DNA of 64,000 nucleotides, from assembly GCA_963974055.1 (NCBI GenBank), contig CAXBCP010000010.1:72997-136996 (forward strand), read 5' to 3'. Both the position numbers and the translations under genes were made by a program. A model generated the notes under the pieces. The model was not told the DNA's origin. It worked only from the letters and a program-made list of their open reading frames with translations, and did not search any database. Below, in pieces: positions 1 to 8,711 of this stretch. This DNA comes from CAXBCP01 sp963974055. Its GTDB lineage: Bacteria; Pseudomonadota; Alphaproteobacteria; MPNO01; UBA830. The number at the start of each line of letters is the position of its first letter. The stretch's first letter is position 1.

Positions 1-1
1 A

Positions 2-1009
2 AGCGCCGAACTGGTCGCCGAAGCGCTTGAGGTCACGCGGACGGGCGCGGATATGACGCAACGGCTGCTGGCATTTTCCCGCCGCCAGACGCTGAGCCCG
101 TCGCAATTCAACATCAACGAGCTGGTTCTTTCCATCACCGACCTGCTCCGCCGTACCCTTGGCGAGGTGATCCGGATAGACACGCTCGGTCCGCAGAATC
201 TCTGGCCGGTTATGGTCGACCGGAGCCAGCTTGAAAACACCCTGGTCAATCTTGCCATCAATGCGCGCGACGCGATGCCGAACGGGGGCAAGCTGACCAT
301 CAAGTCGGAAAACCTGACGATCGGCGACGACGACCTGCCCGAATTCAGCGAACTCCCCGCGGGCGACTATGTCCGGCTGTCGTTTACCGACACCGGAATC
401 GGTATGTCCGATGACGTGACCCGCCATGCATTCGAGCCGTTCTTTACAACGAAAGAGGAACGCCACGGCACCGGGCTGGGGCTCAGCATGGTGTACGGGT
501 TCGTGAAGCAGAGCGGCGGCAACGTCACCCTGTACAGCACGGTGGGCATGGGAACGACGATAAACCTTTATTTCCCGCGCGCCGATGCCACGCCGAAGCC
601 GGAGACCCGAAAATACCGGAGCGCGACGCTGCCGGTGGGAACCGAGCGCATCCTTGTCGTTGAAGACGATGGACGTCTCCGCGAGCGGATAGCGGCGTCC
701 CTGCGGGCGCTGGGATATAGCGTACTGACGGCAACCGACGGGACGGATGCCCTGAAACACCTGGCGGAGGACGCGGAACCGGATATGGTTCTGACCGATG
801 TGGTTATGCCCGGTCTTGACGGCCCCGGCCTCGTCCGCGCGCTGTCGGAAAACCATCCCTCCCTGAAGGTCATGCTGATGACCGGCTATGCCGATGCTTC
901 CGATTTGCTGCAGGTCGCGATCGAGAGCGGCACGCCGCTCATCCAGAAACCATTCACGCGGGCGCAGCTTGCGACCCGCGTCCGGAATCTGCTCGACGGA
1001 CGTTCCTGA
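2..1009 (+). CDS. Hybrid sensor histidine kinase, 3' part (5' end outside window)
   Basis: The reading frame is open from base 2, so the gene starts outside the window and the sensor part and phospho-accepting His are not seen. The visible part starts at the end of the dimerisation helix (QRLLAFSRRQ). It continues through the ATPase domain, with N-box NLAINARDAM, G1 DTGIGM and G2 GTGLGLSMVYGF. A C-terminal receiver follows, with acidic pocket VVEDD, phospho-accepting Asp in TDVVMPG and Lys in QKPF. This is the usual build of a hybrid kinase that passes phosphate to its own receiver. It ends directly against the convergent OmpR-type regulator, a possible partner, although head-to-head ends argue against one operon. 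The signal sensed cannot be told. Confidence 0.9.
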   Translation, partial: SAELVAEALEVTRTGADMTQRLLAFSRRQTLSPSQFNINELVLSITDLLRRTLGEVIRIDTLGPQNLWPVMVDRSQLENTLVNLAINARDAMPNGGKLTIKSENLTIGDDDLPEFSELPAGDYVRLSFTDTGIGMSDDVTRHAFEPFFTTKEERHGTGLGLSMVYGFVKQSGGNVTLYSTVGMGTTINLYFPRADATPKPETRKYRSATLPVGTERILVVEDDGRLRERIAASLRALGYSVLTATDGTDALKHLAEDAEPDMVLTDVVMPGLDGPGLVRALSENHPSLKVMLMTGYADASDLLQVAIESGTPLIQKPFTRAQLATRVRNLLDGRS

Positions 1010-1738
1010 TCAGACGGCGACCGGGGTTCCCGCGAATACGTATCCGAACCCCCGAACGGTTTTGATCAGTTCCGGCTTCCGGCTGTCATGCTCGATTTTT
1101 TTCCGCAGGTGACTGATATGCAGGTCGATGCTGCGGTCTGTCGGCTCCCAGTCCCGGTCGGCAATCGCGTCAATTAACCGATCGCGCGACAGCGTCCGGC
1201 CCGGGTTCCGGACAAGCGCTTCCAGCAGCCTGAACTCCGCGGTTGTCAGGTGAACGGGGCCTTTTTTCTCGTTGCGAAGCGTGATTGCGGTGAAGTTTAT
1301 GGTCCAGTCGCCGAAGTGAAGACAGTCGGTCTTGGGATTCGCCTCCCGCGCAGCGGGCAGGTCACCGGGAGGATTCGGCTGGGCGCGCCGCAGGACGACC
1401 TTGATGCGGGCAAGGAGCTCCCGCAGGCTGAACGGCTTCGAAAGATAGTCGTCCGCCCCCATTTCCAGCCCGACGACCCGGTCGATCGTTTCGCCTTTCC
1501 CGGTCAGGATCATCACCGGGATCTCGGTCCGTTCGCGGAGAAAGCGGGTCAGGGACAGCCCGTCTTCGCCCGGCATCTGAAGATCGGTAATCACCAGGTC
1601 AGGTGCGTCCGTTTCAATCAAACCGCGCAGACCGGCGCCGTCGCCGACGGCGGATGCGCGAAATCCCTCCTTTTCGAGAAAGGCTTTCAGTCTGTTCCTC
1701 AATGTCGGATCGTCGTCGACTATCGCGATATGGTTCAT
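1010..1738 (-). CDS. OmpR-family response regulator
   Basis: 242 residues, normal for the family. The receiver has acidic residues IVDDD near residue 7, the phosphorylated Asp at about 52 (TDLQMPG), the switch Thr in MILTGKG and the Lys in LSKPFS. A winged-helix DNA-binding domain (about 140-235) ends with the typical RGFGYVF turn. The stop codon lies directly beside the stop of the convergent hybrid kinase. The start lies 153 bases from the divergent Crp/Fnr gene. The regulated genes are unknown. Confidence 0.93.
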   Translation of the reverse strand: MNHIAIVDDDPTLRNRLKAFLEKEGFRASAVGDGAGLRGLIETDAPDLVITDLQMPGEDGLSLTRFLRERTEIPVMILTGKGETIDRVVGLEMGADDYLSKPFSLRELLARIKVVLRRAQPNPPGDLPAAREANPKTDCLHFGDWTINFTAITLRNEKKGPVHLTTAEFRLLEALVRNPGRTLSRDRLIDAIADRDWEPTDRSIDLHISHLRKKIEHDSRKPELIKTVRGFGYVFAGTPVAV

Positions 1739-1891
1739 TCTGGCCAGGGCAGGGTTAAGACGGGAAACTGTAAGCCATACAAAACTTTACAAAAATCCGG
1801 TAATCCGCACATCCCAACCATACAATACGCCGTTATCCCTTTCCAATACCAGCGATGCATCCATTCGATCGTCAAGCGTGGAGGAAAGATC

Positions 1892-2677
1892 ATGTCACTT
1901 CAAGTTGTTGTCCCCGATACACGACCCTTGAATTCCCTTGCCGCCGTCGCGCCTGCAGCGTCGGCGGGCACGGCCTTGTCCCGTCAAAACAACCTGATCG
2001 CGATCGCCGACAGGCTGGCAACCGAATATCGCCAGGTGTCGGCGGGGGCCGAGTTCAGGGTTTTTGCAGATTCCGGGCGGTTTCTTTTCGTGGTGATCGA
2101 AGGATGGTTGTTCCGGAATGCCATTCTTGAAGACGGCCGCCGGCAGATACTGGACTTTATCCTGCCCGGGGATTTTCTCGCGGGGCGCCGTCAGGACCCA
2201 ACCGAGGTTTCCCAGACCGTCGATGCAATCACCGATTCAACGGTGGCTATCATCCCGGTGAGCGCGGTTGCGGACCTGATCGGCGAAATGCCTTCGCTTG
2301 CGATCACGCTGCTCGAAGCGTCGCAGAGCGCGCTCTATGCGTCCTATGAAAACCTCGTCGATACCGGCCGCCGGACATCGATCGAAGCGGTCGCCCATTT
2401 CCTGGTGCGGATGGAAAAGCGGGCGGCGCTGGCGATCGGGCATACAGAGAACGGGGCCGTTTCCTTTCCGCTGATACAGGAACATATCGGCGATGCAATC
2501 GGGCTGACGGCAGTGCATGTCTGTCGGACATTACGTAAACTGAAAGCCGCGGGCGTGATCGAAATGGGACGCGGCTGGCTGAAGATCACCGATCGCCGGC
2601 GGCTCGCCGAGATTGCGGGTCTCTGGGACTCTCACGGACTGGAGGATGAAGACGGCGTCTGCCGGCTCGCGAGCTAG
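1892..2677 (+). CDS. Crp/Fnr-family transcriptional regulator
   Basis: 261 residues from the ATG at 1892, chosen because GGAGGA lies at 1880-1885; the frame is open further upstream but has no ribosome site there. It has an N-terminal cyclic-nucleotide-type beta barrel (about 35-155) and a C-terminal helix-turn-helix with IGDAIGLTAVHVCRTL. There is no N-terminal cysteine cluster, so it is not an iron-sulfur oxygen sensor of the Fnr type. The recognition helix reads H-V-C-R where Fnr and FixK have E-T-(V/I)-S-R. It may therefore not be the protein that reads the TTGAT-N4-ATCAA boxes nearby. Its ligand and targets are unknown. Confidence 0.9.
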   Translation: MSLQVVVPDTRPLNSLAAVAPAASAGTALSRQNNLIAIADRLATEYRQVSAGAEFRVFADSGRFLFVVIEGWLFRNAILEDGRRQILDFILPGDFLAGRRQDPTEVSQTVDAITDSTVAIIPVSAVADLIGEMPSLAITLLEASQSALYASYENLVDTGRRTSIEAVAHFLVRMEKRAALAIGHTENGAVSFPLIQEHIGDAIGLTAVHVCRTLRKLKAAGVIEMGRGWLKITDRRRLAEIAGLWDSHGLEDEDGVCRLAS

Positions 2678-2712
2678 GATCGGCGAGCGCGGCCGGTCGC
2701 GCGAAACTCAAT

Positions 2713-4251
2713 ATGAAACAGACAGAACTGATTACGCGCCTTGCCGGGGGCGAAGCATTCGGCGGGCGTGAGCCTGAGAGGATAGACACGCATATCTCCG
2801 TCGTCTTCCTGACCCCCGATCGTGCCTACAAGCTGAAGCGTGCCCTGAGCACCGGTTATCTCGATTTTACCGGGCTGGACGACCGGAAACGCGGTTGCGA
2901 GCGGGAAATCGCTCTTAACCGGAGGACCGCGCCTGAAATTTATCTTCGGGCCGTGCCGCTTTCGTTCGATACGCAGGGGCGGTTGACCATCGATGGCGAT
3001 GGTGAGCCGTTGGAGTGGCTGGTCGAAATGAAGCGGTTCGATCCGCGCGCCACGTTCGATGTCCTCGCGAGTTCGAACGATCTTGACGACGCCCTTCTGG
3101 TGGAACTGGCGGATCAGATTGCCGACTTTCACAAGACGGCGGACGTTGTGGATCGATCGGATTTTGCCTCGATGTTCAACGACGTGATCGCCGGCAACCG
3201 GGACGAACTCGGGGCCTCCCGCGAGGGGTTCTTCGATGCGGCGGAAATCGAAGCGCTTACCGGGCGGCAGTTGAAACTGTCGCGGGACCTTTCGCCGGCC
3301 ATAACGCGCCGGGAGCGGGACGGTCGGGTGCGTGAATGCCACGGCGATCTGCATCTTGGAAATATCTGCCTGTTCGACGGACAGCCCCGGATTTTCGACG
3401 CCATCGAGTTCAATGAAGATTTCAACCGGATCGACACGTTATACGATCTGGGCTTTCTGCTGATGGATCTTGCGGCACGCGGTTATGGCCGCGGCGCGAA
3501 TATCGTCTTCAATCGCTACATGTACCGGCTTCCCGATATCGCTGGTCTTCGCGTCCTGCCGCTCTTTCTGTCGGTCCGGGCGACGATCCGCGCCCACGTG
3601 ATGGCGAAATCCGCAGACCAGCAATCCGAACCGGCGGACCGGGACCGCTCGCTCGATCTTGCACGCGTCTATTTCCGGATGGCCGGCACGTTTATGGATG
3701 ACACAGAGCCCCGGTTGATCGCCGTCGGCGGTTATTCCGGTACGGGCAAGACGACGATGGCAAACCGCATCGCGTCTGCCGTCGGCGCGTCGCCGGGCGC
3801 CCTGGTGTTGAGCAGCGACCTGCTCCGCAAACGCCGGTTTGCCGTAGAACCCGACGAACGGCTCGATCCCCGGATGTACAGCGATGATGTCAGCAGGGAA
3901 ATATATGCCGGGATGTCGGATCTCGCCGGCGAAGCATTGTCCGAAGGGCGGTCCGTGGTTGTCGATGCGACCTTTATCGACGAACGAAGCCGCATCGCGA
4001 TTGAGCATGTGGCATCCGAAAAATCCGTTCCGTTCAACGGGTACTGGCTGACCGGCGACCCGGAGGAACTGGCGCGGCGTATCGCCGACCGCCCGCAGGG
4101 CGCGTCCGATGCGACGCAGACGGTCCTCGAACGGCAGCTCGAACGCGGTCCCGGCGACCTGCGCTGGCGATCGATCGATACCACTGCGCCCGGCGATGGC
4201 GGTCTTGAGGCCGTTCGTGACGATCTGGGTCTTGCGGCACAGGCACTATGA
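2713..4251 (+). CDS. Fused phosphotransferase-like and P-loop kinase protein
   Basis: 512 residues with two catalytic modules. The first (about 1-320) is aminoglycoside-phosphotransferase-like: the catalytic loop CHGDLHLGN is followed by FDAIEFNEDF, supplying the base and metal residues of that fold. The second begins with a Walker A motif GYSGTGKTT near residue 338 and resembles gluconate-kinase-type P-loop kinases. The combination is a known conserved alphaproteobacterial family without an assigned substrate; the name does not imply drug resistance. It overlaps the SEL1 gene by 4 bases (ATGA), so the two are probably co-translated. No strong ribosome site is seen before the ATG. Confidence 0.8.
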   Translation: MKQTELITRLAGGEAFGGREPERIDTHISVVFLTPDRAYKLKRALSTGYLDFTGLDDRKRGCEREIALNRRTAPEIYLRAVPLSFDTQGRLTIDGDGEPLEWLVEMKRFDPRATFDVLASSNDLDDALLVELADQIADFHKTADVVDRSDFASMFNDVIAGNRDELGASREGFFDAAEIEALTGRQLKLSRDLSPAITRRERDGRVRECHGDLHLGNICLFDGQPRIFDAIEFNEDFNRIDTLYDLGFLLMDLAARGYGRGANIVFNRYMYRLPDIAGLRVLPLFLSVRATIRAHVMAKSADQQSEPADRDRSLDLARVYFRMAGTFMDDTEPRLIAVGGYSGTGKTTMANRIASAVGASPGALVLSSDLLRKRRFAVEPDERLDPRMYSDDVSREIYAGMSDLAGEALSEGRSVVVDATFIDERSRIAIEHVASEKSVPFNGYWLTGDPEELARRIADRPQGASDATQTVLERQLERGPGDLRWRSIDTTAPGDGGLEAVRDDLGLAAQAL

Positions 4252-4913
4252 GGGGTCTGGTTTCCCTGTTCGCCGCCGCAATCGTTCTGGCGGCTACAGC
4301 GGTCGGGACCGCCAGCGGCGAGGAGACGGATGCCGGTTCGTCCCATGGCGCGACCTATGAAAGGGCCTGCGAAGCGTTCGACCGGGGCTCCTACTATACC
4401 GCTTTCCACGATCTCCTGCCGTTTGCAGCGCGGGGCGACGCGAAGGCACAATTCGCCATCGGCGAGATGCTTCGGACCGGCAGGGGAACCCGGCGCAATC
4501 GGGAAGAATCCCTGATCTGGTACCGGAGATCTGCCGAACAGGGATTTACGGCAGCTCAGTGCAATCTCGGGATGGCACTGTTCAAAGGCTGGGGCACCAG
4601 GGCAGACCCGCAGGCCACAATCGACTGGTGGCTGCGGGCAGCGCTGAACAAAAACGCCCATGCGATGTTCAATCTCGGCACGGTTATCGCTCGCGGGCGC
4701 CATGTGAAGCGCGATTTCGTCATCGCTTACTGGTGGCTGATGCAGGCGTCGGAGACCGGCTATGTCGGCGCGGACGATGTGCTTGCGACGCTGCGGAAGG
4801 TCATGACCGCCACGCAGATCGCCCGGGCACAGAAGCTGAGTGCCGACGATGCCACCGCATTTATCCGCCGACCCTCACCCCCCGTCCTCACCCAACAGGA
4901 GACGCCGAAATGA
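4248..4913 (+). CDS. Secreted SEL1-repeat protein
   Basis: 221 residues. A signal peptide is clear (MRGLVSLFAAAIVLAATAVG, cleavage near TASG). Several SEL1-type TPR repeats follow in the middle, such as AQFAIGEMLRTGRGTRRN and AQCNLGMALFKGWGT, then HAMFNLGTVIARGR. Such repeats make a superhelical surface for protein binding in the periplasm. It overlaps the gene before by 4 bases and the gene after by 4 bases, so the three form one tight operon. The partner is unknown. Confidence 0.85.
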   Translation: MRGLVSLFAAAIVLAATAVGTASGEETDAGSSHGATYERACEAFDRGSYYTAFHDLLPFAARGDAKAQFAIGEMLRTGRGTRRNREESLIWYRRSAEQGFTAAQCNLGMALFKGWGTRADPQATIDWWLRAALNKNAHAMFNLGTVIARGRHVKRDFVIAYWWLMQASETGYVGADDVLATLRKVMTATQIARAQKLSADDATAFIRRPSPPVLTQQETPK

Positions 4914-5272
4914 AAACGATTCGACTGGAACTTGCACGCAACGCAGACAATCCCGAAGGCAATCCGGGCGATGCCTATGACCTGCACGCTGCCTTGACCG
5001 CCGGGGGTAAGATCGATTTCGCGGCCGGCGATGCGCAGTTGATGACCTTTACCAGGTATCTGCCGCACCGTCCCGCGGCGCACGGCCAACTGGTGAAGAC
5101 CGATAGCGGCGCCTGGGCCTTTTCCTACGAGGCGGGGGATGACGACGACGAAGTCATCGTCGGGCTGGAAAACCACGACCTGTCCGTCGGCGGCTACCTG
5201 ACCGTCGTCCAGCATGATCGTGACGAGCATGTTTACCGGGTTGTCGCGGTGTCCGATCGCATCATCGCCTGA
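4910..5272 (+). CDS. Conserved-looking small protein of unknown function
   Basis: 120 residues starting at the ATG at 4910 inside the stop of the SEL1 gene (ATGA overlap), with AGGAGA 9 bases upstream. It has no signal peptide, membrane segment or cysteine. The chain is acidic, with a GDDDDE run near residue 78, and is predicted to be mostly beta strand. I do not recognise the family. Its place as third gene of the kinase/SEL1 operon, just before an FNR-type box and a universal stress gene, suggests a stress-linked role, which is inference only. Confidence 0.7.
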   Translation: MKTIRLELARNADNPEGNPGDAYDLHAALTAGGKIDFAAGDAQLMTFTRYLPHRPAAHGQLVKTDSGAWAFSYEAGDDDDEVIVGLENHDLSVGGYLTVVQHDRDEHVYRVVAVSDRIIA

Positions 5273-5295
5273 ACGAAGACTGCCGGGCAGAACAG

Positions 5296-5309
5296 TTGAT
5301 CTCGATCAA
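5296..5309 (+). promoter_or_regulatory. Perfect FNR/FixK-type box upstream of the tandem usp gene
   Basis: TTGATctcgATCAA is an exact match to the TTGAT-N4-ATCAA consensus of FNR/FixK activators. Its centre (5302.5) lies 41.5 bases before a start site expected near 5344, and TAAATA at 5332-5337 is a good -10 element for that start. This is the class II activator layout. The usp ATG follows at 5395. Confidence 0.85.
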
Positions 5310-5394
5310 CGAAAAAAACTGCGACGGGCTCTAAATACTGCCGAACGGCATGTGAATACATAAATCAAACGACGCTGCTGAAAGGAATTGTGCT

Positions 5395-6237
5395 ATGGAC
5401 ATTAAAGATATCGTCGTCCAGGTCGACGGGTCGGAGCGCGCTGCAGAACGTATCCAGCTTGCAACCAAGCTGGCTGCATCCAAGGATGCCCACCTCACCG
5501 GTGTTTTCGCGATTCCCGATCCCTACATGCCCGCGATGATGGCGGGCGGATATGTTCCTGCTGAAATATTCGACAAGTTCCGGCAGGAATCCGTGGAGGA
5601 GGCCAACGAGGCCGAAAAGCTGTTCAACAAGATTACGGAGGCGGGCGGCGTTCACAGCGAATGGCGTGTCGAGGAAGGTTTGGCGAGCAACGTGGTGTCG
5701 CGGCACGGCCGGTATTCCGATCTCGTTGTCGTCGGAAAGGGAGACTACGACGATCCGGTCAAGTATCCGCATCCCGAACTGTCCGCCGACCTTGTCATGA
5801 CATCCGGCCGGCCCGTGCTGGTCGTGCCGAATGCCGGCCATTTCGATGCCGTGGGGGTGCGCATCCTGGTGTGCTGGAATGCCAGCCGTGAATCCACGCG
5901 CGCCGTCAACGACGCGATGCCGTTCCTGCGGGCTGCCGAGAAGGTGACTGTCCTGGCGGTCAATCCGAACAAGTCGTCGGGCGGCGATCATGGCGATACG
6001 CCCAGTGCGGATATTGCCCTTCATCTTGCGCGTCACGGCGTGAATGCCGAAGCGGCCAGCACCGTATCCGCCGGTATCGAGGTCGCCGATACGATCCTGG
6101 CACGGGCCAGCGACCTGGCTGTCGATATGATCGTCTGCGGTGCGTACGGTCATTCGCGTACCCGCGAATGGGTGTTCGGCGGGGTAACGGAATCGCTGCT
6201 GCACAACACCACGGTCCCCACGCTCCTTTCCCATTGA
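5395..6237 (+). CDS. Universal stress protein with two Usp domains
   Basis: 280 residues: two UspA-type domains in tandem (about 1-140 and 155-280). The first begins IKDIVVQVDGSERA. The second ends with GAYGHSRTREWVFGG and then TESLL, close to the G-2x-G-9x-G(S/T) nucleotide-binding pattern. It is cytoplasmic. AAAGGA before the ATG is the ribosome site. A perfect FNR-type box about 90 bases upstream predicts induction under low oxygen, as is common for usp genes beside cbb3 oxidase loci. It converges on the decayed boxB/boxA region. Confidence 0.92.
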   Translation: MDIKDIVVQVDGSERAAERIQLATKLAASKDAHLTGVFAIPDPYMPAMMAGGYVPAEIFDKFRQESVEEANEAEKLFNKITEAGGVHSEWRVEEGLASNVVSRHGRYSDLVVVGKGDYDDPVKYPHPELSADLVMTSGRPVLVVPNAGHFDAVGVRILVCWNASRESTRAVNDAMPFLRAAEKVTVLAVNPNKSSGGDHGDTPSADIALHLARHGVNAEAASTVSAGIEVADTILARASDLAVDMIVCGAYGHSRTREWVFGGVTESLLHNTTVPTLLSH

Positions 6238-6263
6238 TCCGGGACGGGGCGGTCAGGGTCGGG

Positions 6264-6404
6264 GCCGGCGACGTGCAGGCGGCCCTGTTCGCGCATGTTC
6301 CTGCACAGCGTCTCCCAGTGCGTGCCGTGGCCGCTGCAGATATCGACCAGCGCCTCGGTGACGCCCGCCTCCATCCGCTTGTGCCCGCAGATATAAAGGT
6401 GGGT
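6264..6404 (-). pseudogene. boxA: Remnant of boxA (benzoyl-CoA epoxidase reductase), C-terminal tail
   Basis: In the same frame as the boxB pseudogene, the peptide changes abruptly at about 6404 to THLYICGHKRMEAG and then WETLCRNMREQGRLHV. This resembles the C-terminal end of BoxA-type ferredoxin/flavin reductases (T/N-HLYICG then ME-GV). Only about 47 residues are left; the ferredoxin and FAD domains are missing. It appears joined to boxB by a deletion. Extent at the 3' side is uncertain because the frame runs on into the convergent usp gene. Confidence 0.65.
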
Positions 6405-7664
6405 CCAGTCGGCTTCGCCGATGACTGCGCCGTCGGGGGCGATATGGGCTTCCGCGAAGATGCCGATGCGGCGGTGAAACGATTTGTGCGGCAGCGCGAG
6501 CCGGAAGTCGGTGCCGCCCTTCTCCAGTATCCTGTTCTAGCGGTCCACGCCCTTTGCGCAGTCGACGATGTAATCGTCGCGCAGGCGTTCGTTCAGCGCG
6601 GTCAATGCCGGGACGTCGCGTCCGATGATGTTGTCGCCGTCGAGATCCGGCACGGTATACAGGGACGACTGCAATTGATGATCGTCGTCGATACCGGTTT
6701 CCTCGAACCGGCCTTTCAGACCTTCGGCGTACAAATTGGCCGCATTGGTCGAAATCTGGGAACCGTACAGGTCCAGCGTCACGCTGAAATGAAAGTTCAG
6801 GTATTTCTGGATCGTCGGCAGATCTATTGCGCCGGCATTGCGGACTTTGTCGGGGTCGCTGGACCCGATTTCCTTCATCACCTCGCAGGTGCGTTGCAGG
6901 ATGCGGCCGATGCCGGCTTCGCCCACGAACAAATGATGGGCCTCCTCCGTCAGCATGAACTTGCAGGTTCGCGACAGGGGATCGAAGCCGGATTCCGCCA
7001 ATGCCGCGAGCTGGTACTTGCCGTCGCGGTCGGTAAGGAACGTGAACATGAAGAACGACAGCCAGTCGGGCGTCTTTTCGTTGAACGCCCCCAGGATGCG
7101 GGGGTGATCCGGATCCCCGGACCGGCGTTCGAGCATGGCTTCGGCCTCCTCGCGGCCATCGCGTCCAAAATAATTGTGGAGCAGGTACACCATCGCCCAT
7201 AAATGGCGGCCTTCTTCGACATTGACCTGGAACAGGTTGCGCAGATCGTAGAGCGACGGGCAGGTCAGTCCGAGATGGCGTTGTTGTTCGACCGATGCCG
7301 GCTCCGTGTCGCCCTGGGTGACGATGATCCGGCGCAGCGTGCTGCGATATTCGCCGGGCACGCCCTGTCATGCAGGCTCACCCTTGTGATCGCCGAAACT
7401 TATTCGCCGGGCGGCCTCCGGCGGCGTCAGGAAAATTCCCCAGCGATAGTCGGGCAATTTGACATAGCCGAACTGTGCCCATCCCTTCGGATCGACACTG
7501 ACTGCGGTCCGCAGATAGACGTCCATGTCGGTGCTGTTTTCGGGGCCCATATCGCGCCACCAGTCGAGATAATGCGGCTGCCAGGCTTCCAGCGCGCGCT
7601 GAAGGCGCCGGTTCTCGCTGATGTCCACGTTGTTCGGAATGGGCTCGTTGTAATTGATCGACAT
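6405..7664 (-). pseudogene. boxB: Decayed boxB (benzoyl-CoA 2,3-epoxidase, di-iron oxygenase subunit)
   Basis: One reading frame matches BoxB from MSINYNEPIPNNVD onward, but two stops break it. TGA at 7368-7370 stands where the family has Trp in GEPAWQ. TAG at 6537-6539 stands where the family has Trp in the VERW-type segment before NRILEKGG. The iron-binding motifs (EEGRH and EEAHH) are still intact. The last part of BoxB is missing, since at about 6405 the frame passes into a boxA tail. BoxB with BoxA epoxidises benzoyl-CoA in aerobic aromatic degradation; that function must be lost here. A ribosome site (GGGAGA) precedes the start, and an FNR-type box lies 70 bases upstream. Confidence 0.85.
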
Positions 7665-7733
7665 ATTACGTTTCTCCCGAAGGATACTATCCAGTCCGTA
7701 TGTAAAGTCTGGGAACAGAATCCGTTGGCAACT

Positions 7734-7747
7734 TTGATCTGGATCAA
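7734..7747. promoter_or_regulatory. Perfect FNR/FixK-type box between boxB remnant and DUF2189 gene
   Basis: TTGATctggATCAA matches the FNR/FixK consensus exactly. It lies between divergent genes: the boxB pseudogene start is at 7664 and the DUF2189 start at 7840. Spacing allows class II activation of the plus-strand gene (start expected near 7782, with a poor TACGGT -10 candidate at 7775-7780). Activation of the old boxB promoter is also possible. Confidence 0.8.
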
Positions 7748-7839
7748 TAATCTGGAACGAGCACCGTTTTACCGTACGGTATTACGCCGAATGGCGAATT
7801 TCAGCGATGTCGAAGCCGTCATGGTGGGGGAAGCCGGAT

Positions 7840-8613
7840 ATGGACACCTATACGATCGCGGATATATCGGTCAGGCGGATCGGTTTCGACGATGTCTGGC
7901 AATGGATCGCCCGCGGCTGGACCGATCTGTGGACCCGGCCGGCCCTCAGCCTTGGATACGGATTGCTCGTAACCCTGCTGAGCTATGCCCTGATCGGGTG
8001 TCTCTATTATTTCGATCTTGTCTATCTGGTTTTGCCGCTGGCGGCCGCGTTCATGTTTGGCGGCCCGTTACTGGCGGTAGGGCTTTATGAAATGAGCCGC
8101 CGTATCGACGAGGGCGCTTCGTTCGCACCGCGGGATATCGTGGGTGCGGTGCGACGTGCGCCGCTTCATCTCGCTTATATGGGGCTCATGCTGATGCTGT
8201 TTGCCCTCCTCTGGGTCCGCATCGCGACCCTGATGTTCGCCCTGTTTTTCGGCTCCAGCATGCCGCCGCTGCTCGATATCTTCGGGTCTCTTTTCCTGAC
8301 CGTGCAGGGGGTGGTCTTTCTGACCGTCGGCACAGCCACCGGCGCGTTGCTGGCGTTCGCCGCCTATTCCATTTCCGTCGTTTCGATACCGATGATCGTC
8401 GACCGCAATGTCGATGTCATGACGGCGACGATCGCCAGTCTGATCGCCATCCGCGACAATTTCCTGCCCATGGTTCTCTGGGGCTGGCTGGTCGCGATGA
8501 TGACCGCGGTCGCTATCGCGCTCGGGTTTGCAGGTCTGATTGTCATCTTTCCGCTAATCGGGCATGCCAGCTGGCATTGTTACCGCGATGTGCTCGGCGA
8601 CCCCAAAGCCTGA
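7840..8613 (+). CDS. DUF2189 integral membrane protein
   Basis: 257 residues from the ATG at 7840, preferred over the in-frame ATG at 7807 because GGGGGAA lies just before it and nothing suitable lies before 7807. The soluble start (ADISVRRIGFDDVW) is followed by about six hydrophobic segments. This fits DUF2189, a family of inner-membrane proteins often found near haem-copper oxidase genes. Function is not known. The FNR-type box upstream and the cbb3 operon downstream suggest a respiratory role, which is inference from position. Confidence 0.8.
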   Translation: MDTYTIADISVRRIGFDDVWQWIARGWTDLWTRPALSLGYGLLVTLLSYALIGCLYYFDLVYLVLPLAAAFMFGGPLLAVGLYEMSRRIDEGASFAPRDIVGAVRRAPLHLAYMGLMLMLFALLWVRIATLMFALFFGSSMPPLLDIFGSLFLTVQGVVFLTVGTATGALLAFAAYSISVVSIPMIVDRNVDVMTATIASLIAIRDNFLPMVLWGWLVAMMTAVAIALGFAGLIVIFPLIGHASWHCYRDVLGDPKA

Positions 8614-8648
8614 TCAGCCGGCGGATTGCGACGGTAATGCCGTCTTAA

Positions 8649-8667
8649 CGTTAATCATGGATTAACG
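8649..8667. promoter_or_regulatory. Perfect inverted repeat upstream of methyltransferase gene
   Basis: CGTTAATC (8649-8656) and GATTAACG (8660-8667) are exact inverted arms around a 3-base centre. Flanking GCCGT (8639-8643) and ACGGC (8665-8669) extend the dyad. It lies 45 bases before the ATG at 8712, a position suited to an operator. No T-run follows, so a terminator is unlikely. A second dyad, CAATTT-G-AAATTG, lies at 8690-8702. The binding protein is unknown. Confidence 0.5.
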
Positions 8668-8711
8668 GCCGGCATGGCATTGTACGCTTCAATTTGAAAT
8701 TGAGGCGCAGC

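Noticed and set aside
6168..7202. Plus-strand frame opposite the boxB remnant
   Set aside because: BoxB residues on the minus strand explain the region; the opposite frame is an antisense shadow.
7368..7370. In-frame TGA in boxB read as selenocysteine, since selD is in the window
   Set aside because: The family has Trp here, a second stop (TAG) breaks the same frame later, and the gene end is deleted. Decay explains all three.
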